Assembly (NCBI GenBank): GCA_017472305.1
Contig: JAFUQP010000009.1
Location: 1-41,710, forward strand
Length of the DNA stretch: 41,710 nt
DNA from: Clostridia bacterium
GTDB lineage: Bacteria; Bacillota; Clostridia; Oscillospirales; CAG-272
Direction of reading: 5' to 3'
A program made the position numbers and the translations under genes. This document shows positions 38,756 to 41,710 of this stretch, in pieces (position 1 is the stretch's first letter; each line of letters starts with the position of its first letter). Under the pieces are notes generated by a model. That model was not told where the DNA came from and ran no database searches. It worked only from the letters and a program-made list of their open reading frames with translations.

Positions 38756-40936
38756 ATGGATATTTTAAAGACTTTAGCAGAGGAATTTAAAATCAAGGAG
38801 GAGCAGGTAAAGGAAACCGTAGCTCTTATCGACGAGGGCAACACCATTCCCTTTATTTCGAGATACCGTAAGGAGGTTACAGGCGGTCTTGACGACGCAA
38901 CGCTCCGTGACCTTAACGACAGGCTCAACTATCTTCGCAAGATGGACGAGCGCCGTGCGGAAATTTCCTCGCTTATCGAGGCGCAGGAAAAGCTAACCCC
39001 CGAGATTACCTTCGCTCTTAACAATGCAAAGACGCTCGTTGAGCTTGAGGACATATATCTTCCCTTCCGTCCTAAGAGAAAGACACGTGCCTCTGTGGCA
39101 AGGGATAAGGGACTTGAGCCTCTTGCCAATTACATTCTCGAGCAGCGCGACGCATACGACGTTTCTATCGACGAGTATGCCGACAGCTTCATATCTCTCG
39201 AGGAGGGCAAGGAGGTTAAAACCCGCGAGGACGCTCTCCAGGGCGCATCGGATATAATCGCCGAGGATATTTCCAACAATGCAGAAATCAGAAAGCTGCT
39301 CCGTGAGTTCACAATGAAGTACGGCAGTCTTACCACCAAGGGCACTACCGAGGAAAGCTCGGTTTACGAGAACTACTACGATTTCTCCGAGCCGATTAAG
39401 AAGCTCAAGGGCCACAGAGTTCTTGCAATCAACCGCGGAGAAAAAGAGGATTTCCTCAAGGTTGCGGTTACTCTCCCTGAGGACGACGGAATTGCACAGC
39501 TTGTATCGAAGGTTGTTACAAACAAGAAGTCGGCAGCGCTTCCCTACCTTATGAACACTATCAAGGACGCATACGAAAGGCTTCTCTTCCCCGCTATCGA
39601 GAGAGAGGTCAGAGCGACGCTCTTCGACGACGCGTCAGAGGGCGCGCTTAAGGTATTCTCCGAGAACCTTCGTAACCTTCTTCTTGCATCGCCTCTCAAG
39701 GGCAAGACCGTTCTCGGATACGACCCCGGCTACGCTCACGGCTGTAAGCTTGCGGTTGTTGACAAGACCGGTAAGGTGCTTGACACAGACGTTATCTACC
39801 CCGTAAAGCCCAGAGAAAATATCGAGGGCTCGAAGGAAAAGGTGCTTCGTCTTATCACAAAGTGCAAGGTTGACGTTATCGCTATCGGCAACGGCACCGC
39901 ATCGCGCGAGAGCGAGCAGTTTATCGCAAGTCACGTTCTTCGCGACCCGAGATGTCCGAAGCACGTTAAGTATACCATCGTTTCCGAGGCAGGCGCTTCG
40001 GTTTACTCGGCTTCAAAGGTTGCAACCGAGGAATTTCCCGACTACGACGTTATGCAGCGCTCGGCAATTTCTATTGCAAGACGCTTGCAGGACCCCCTTG
40101 CGGAGCTCGTTAAAATCGAGCCTAAGGCTATCGGTGTCGGACAGTATCAGCACGATATGAAGCAGGCACGCCTTACCGAGGCACTCGGCGGCGTTGTTGA
40201 GGGCTGCGTTAACGGTGTTGGCGTTGACGTAAACACTGCGTCCTACTCACTTCTCTCCTACGTATCGGGCATCAACACGACGGTTGCAAAGAATATCGTT
40301 AAGTACAGAGAGGAAAACGGCGAATTCAAGACCCGTGCACAGATTCTCAAGGTTCCGAAGCTCGGTGACAAGGCGTTTACCCAGTGTGCAGGCTTCCTTC
40401 GTATTCACGACGGTAAGGAGGTATTCGACTCCACCGGAGTTCACCCCGAGTCCTATGCAATTGCCGAGGACCTTCTTCGCCGCTTCGGCTTTTCTACCGA
40501 GGACGTCAGAGCCGGCAATCTTGCACTTCTCCGCTTCAAGGCTACGCAGTACGGAACAGCAAAGCTTGCGCGCGAGCTCGGCTGCGGCGAGCCCACCCTT
40601 GAGGATATTATCTCCGAGCTTGAAAAGCCCGGCAGAGATATCCGTGACGACGCGCCCGCGCCTGTTCTCTCGACCGACGTGCTTGACATAAACGACCTTA
40701 AGCCCGATATGCAGCTCAAGGGTACCGTCAGAAACGTCGTTGACTTCGGCTGCTTTGTTGACATCGGCGTTCACCACGACGGACTTCTTCACATCTCCGA
40801 GATGAGCGACCGCTTCGTAAAGCACCCGTCGGAGCTCTTCAAGACCGGCGACGTCATCGAGGTACGAATCAAGGACGTTGACACCAAGAAATGCCGCATT
40901 TCTCTTACGAGAAAGGGCATGAGCTCAAATAAGTAA
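38756..40936 (+). CDS. tex: Tex-family RNA-binding transcription accessory protein
   Basis: A 726-residue Tex/YhgF protein. An N-terminal helical domain (VKETVALIDEGNTIPFISRYRKEVTGGLDD, about 21-50) is followed by the YqgF/RNase H-like domain near 325-450 (VLGYDPGYAHGCKLAVVD, VIAIGNGTASRESEQF). Then come the helix-hairpin-helix region (about 480-560) and a C-terminal S1 RNA-binding domain (LKPDMQLKGTVRNVVDFGCFVDIGVHHDGLLHISEMSD, about 647-720). Tex proteins bind nucleic acid and affect transcription and toxin expression in some pathogens. Full length; ribosome site TAGGAG. Confidence 0.97.
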   Translation: MDILKTLAEEFKIKEEQVKETVALIDEGNTIPFISRYRKEVTGGLDDATLRDLNDRLNYLRKMDERRAEISSLIEAQEKLTPEITFALNNAKTLVELEDIYLPFRPKRKTRASVARDKGLEPLANYILEQRDAYDVSIDEYADSFISLEEGKEVKTREDALQGASDIIAEDISNNAEIRKLLREFTMKYGSLTTKGTTEESSVYENYYDFSEPIKKLKGHRVLAINRGEKEDFLKVAVTLPEDDGIAQLVSKVVTNKKSAALPYLMNTIKDAYERLLFPAIEREVRATLFDDASEGALKVFSENLRNLLLASPLKGKTVLGYDPGYAHGCKLAVVDKTGKVLDTDVIYPVKPRENIEGSKEKVLRLITKCKVDVIAIGNGTASRESEQFIASHVLRDPRCPKHVKYTIVSEAGASVYSASKVATEEFPDYDVMQRSAISIARRLQDPLAELVKIEPKAIGVGQYQHDMKQARLTEALGGVVEGCVNGVGVDVNTASYSLLSYVSGINTTVAKNIVKYREENGEFKTRAQILKVPKLGDKAFTQCAGFLRIHDGKEVFDSTGVHPESYAIAEDLLRRFGFSTEDVRAGNLALLRFKATQYGTAKLARELGCGEPTLEDIISELEKPGRDIRDDAPAPVLSTDVLDINDLKPDMQLKGTVRNVVDFGCFVDIGVHHDGLLHISEMSDRFVKHPSELFKTGDVIEVRIKDVDTKKCRISLTRKGMSSNK

Positions 40937-40965
40937 TTAAAATATTAAAGGCAGAGCCTGAATGT

Positions 40966-41001
40966 AAAAGACCTAGGATTAAAAACAATCCTAGGTCTTT
41001 T
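40966..41001. terminator. Bidirectional terminator after tex
   Basis: A perfect 15-bp stem AAAAGACCTAGGATT/AATCCTAGGTCTTTT with loop AAAAAC. It overlaps the stop of the next, convergent gene. Confidence 0.95.
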
Positions 41002-41224
41002 CTTCTATAATTCTCTGATATTCGCTTTTAGTTATCAACGGACGCTGATTCTTGTCGAAATAGCCCTTTTCTATTGCAGTATCAATAAGAAGTGCAGCTT
41101 TACCGAAGGTTGACTTCAGTAGCGTTTGGACGCGCGCATGAGAAAGATGTCCGTAATCTATAGCATCAAGTATGACTGCATCCTCCTCGGAAGAAAAATC
41201 GTTTGTCTTTGAGTATGTAATCAT
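40991..41224 (-). CDS. Small protein of unknown function
   Basis: Not recognised. The 77 residues start MITYSKTNDFSSEEDAVIL and hold two likely helices, SHARVQTLLKSTFGKAALLIDTAIEKGYF (about 28-56) and ITKSEYQRIIEEK (about 63-75). The spacing of small and basic residues could fit a winged-helix fold, which I cannot prove. The gene has a promoter (41279-41307), a GGAGG site and a terminator overlapping its stop, so it is expressed. It is divergent from the Fic-family gene, which makes a role in the same regulatory pair possible. Confidence 0.72.
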   Translation of the reverse strand: MITYSKTNDFSSEEDAVILDAIDYGHLSHARVQTLLKSTFGKAALLIDTAIEKGYFDKNQRPLITKSEYQRIIEEKT

Positions 41225-41278
41225 ATCCCCTCCGTTTTCACACAAAAGCTACATGTTATTAATAGGTTGTACGGATTT

Positions 41279-41307
41279 ATTATACCATAACAGCCAAAGT
41301 AAATCAA
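41279..41307 (-). promoter_or_regulatory. Promoter of 77-residue protein
   Basis: On the minus strand TTGATT (41302-41307), 17 bp, TATAAT (41279-41284). Confidence 0.82.
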
Positions 41308-41326
41308 TATGTTTTTATAAAGCAAA

Positions 41327-41379
41327 TTTAAAGTGCAGCTTTAAAGTGCAAAAAGTTGCACTTTAAGTATTGCACTTTA
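41327..41379. promoter_or_regulatory. Four-half-site operator array before the Fic gene
   Basis: Two TTTAAAGTGCA copies (41327-41337 and 41340-41350) are followed by two inverted copies, TTGCACTTTA (41356-41365 and 41370-41379). The last one contains the -35 box of the Fic promoter. A repressor binding here would block transcription. Confidence 0.8.
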
Positions 41380-41398
41380 GAAACAAATGTGGTATACT
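41370..41398 (+). promoter_or_regulatory. Promoter of Fic-family gene
   Basis: TTGCAC (41370-41375), 17 bp, TATACT (41393-41398), about 30 bp before the ATG. Confidence 0.8.
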
Positions 41399-41429
41399 AT
41401 ATGTGTGAAATATGTTTTGGGAGTGCTAT

Positions 41430-41710
41430 ATGAAAGACGAAATATTTGAAGAGTATTCAAGAGAAAAAGAACCGACTAAATATTATAAGACTTACGCGTG
41501 GAAAACCGCAATAGGACTGCAAAAGGTTGACGGACTTGAGCCTTCTGAATACCTCATAAAAACCGCTGAGCAGCACATTGACGGTGACATAAGCTTCGAT
41601 GATGCACATAAGCTCATAACTTCATATTACAAAGAGTATAAGGTGAAGTCGGAGCATGCGGAAGAAGCAGACAAGGTGTCTGTACGTATAGCCGAGATTA
41701 TATCCGAAAA
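41430..41710 (+). CDS. Fic-family protein, N-terminal part (partial)
   Basis: The open frame runs off the right edge, showing 93 residues. YYKTYAWKTAIGLQKVDGLEPSEYLIKTAEQHIDGDISFDDAHKLITSYYKE followed by EEADKVSVRIAEIISE matches my memory of the N-terminus of clostridial Fic/DOC proteins. There a VbhA-like antitoxin helix (HIDGDISFDDAHKLI) precedes the AMP-transferase domain. The catalytic HPFxxGNG motif should lie beyond the window, so the enzyme class is not proven here. The ribosome site TTGGGAG is weak. Its promoter is buried in an operator array, as expected for a toxin-like gene. Confidence 0.72.
   Translation, partial: MKDEIFEEYSREKEPTKYYKTYAWKTAIGLQKVDGLEPSEYLIKTAEQHIDGDISFDDAHKLITSYYKEYKVKSEHAEEADKVSVRIAEIISE

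Overview
The window looks like a chromosomal segment of an anaerobic, probably gut-dwelling, uncultured member of the class Clostridia (Bacillota). The signs are almost two dozen promoter matches of the TTGACA-17-TATAAT type, AGGAGG-like ribosome binding sites, a bacterial RNase P RNA, RqcH, MnmM and RlmH, a CotJC/manganese-catalase-type protein, an ECF vitamin transporter subunit and several carbohydrate-active proteins. Genes are dense, on both strands, in short operons, with many rho-independent terminators. I cannot name a species. There is no transposase, integrase, CRISPR array or prophage in view.

Layout. 1-418: one copy of a structured repeat (cut by the left edge) and the gdhA terminator. 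419-3403: NADP-type glutamate dehydrogenase and a polysaccharide flippase-like protein. 3534-5961: a three-gene ABC operon (ATPase, permease, membrane protein). 6116-8559: manganese-catalase/CotJC-like protein, the second copy of the structured repeat, and a MATE exporter. 8750-10246: strong promoter, long cobalamin-riboswitch-like leader with attenuator, DUF4430 lipoprotein and ECF S component, read as a vitamin B12 uptake locus. 10287-13669: GH43 glycosidase, an unusual palindromic intergenic element, and a ROK kinase fused to a NahK-like kinase, divergent from a PocR-AraC regulator (13823-14656). 14655-15021: rnpB. 15176-19925: murD, a two-domain lipoprotein, cysteine desulfurase plus rlmH, and a CYTH protein. 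20130-21276: a 68-residue membrane protein and an InlB-repeat-like lipoprotein. 21436-23159: rpsB-tsf. 23515-27077: membrane protein, two esterase-like enzymes and an amidohydrolase. 27136-29521: rqcH-mnmM. 29715-31906: GNAT, SGNH esterase, LysM-CAP protein with a structured leader. 32369-33866: accessory genes (DUF6304-like, SLOG, XRE regulator) with operator-like palindromes. 33951-37762: aconitase X (two subunits) plus an enoate reductase-type flavoprotein. 37959-40936: pseudouridine synthase and Tex. 40991-41710: small gene and the start of a Fic-family gene behind a four-site operator array.

How they fit together. Housekeeping translation genes (rpsB, tsf, rqcH, mnmM, rlmH, rnpB, rsuA-like, tex) are interleaved with carbohydrate scavenging (GH43, ROK-NahK kinase under a PocR-AraC regulator, three esterase-like proteins), B12 acquisition and an amino-acid or hydroxy-acid pathway (GDH, AcnX, enoate reductase).

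The least explained material is non-coding. (1) Two copies of a roughly 276-bp element share a 53-bp identical block, near-matching termini and a 105-107 nt hairpin whose stem is kept while its sequence changes. (2) A palindrome at 11227-11429 has four GCGATAT followed by four ATATCGC units separated by mini-hairpins, inside 15-bp inverted repeats. (3) Leader RNAs precede the B12 operon and the LysM-CAP gene. All assignments were made by reading the sequence; no database search or folding program was run.
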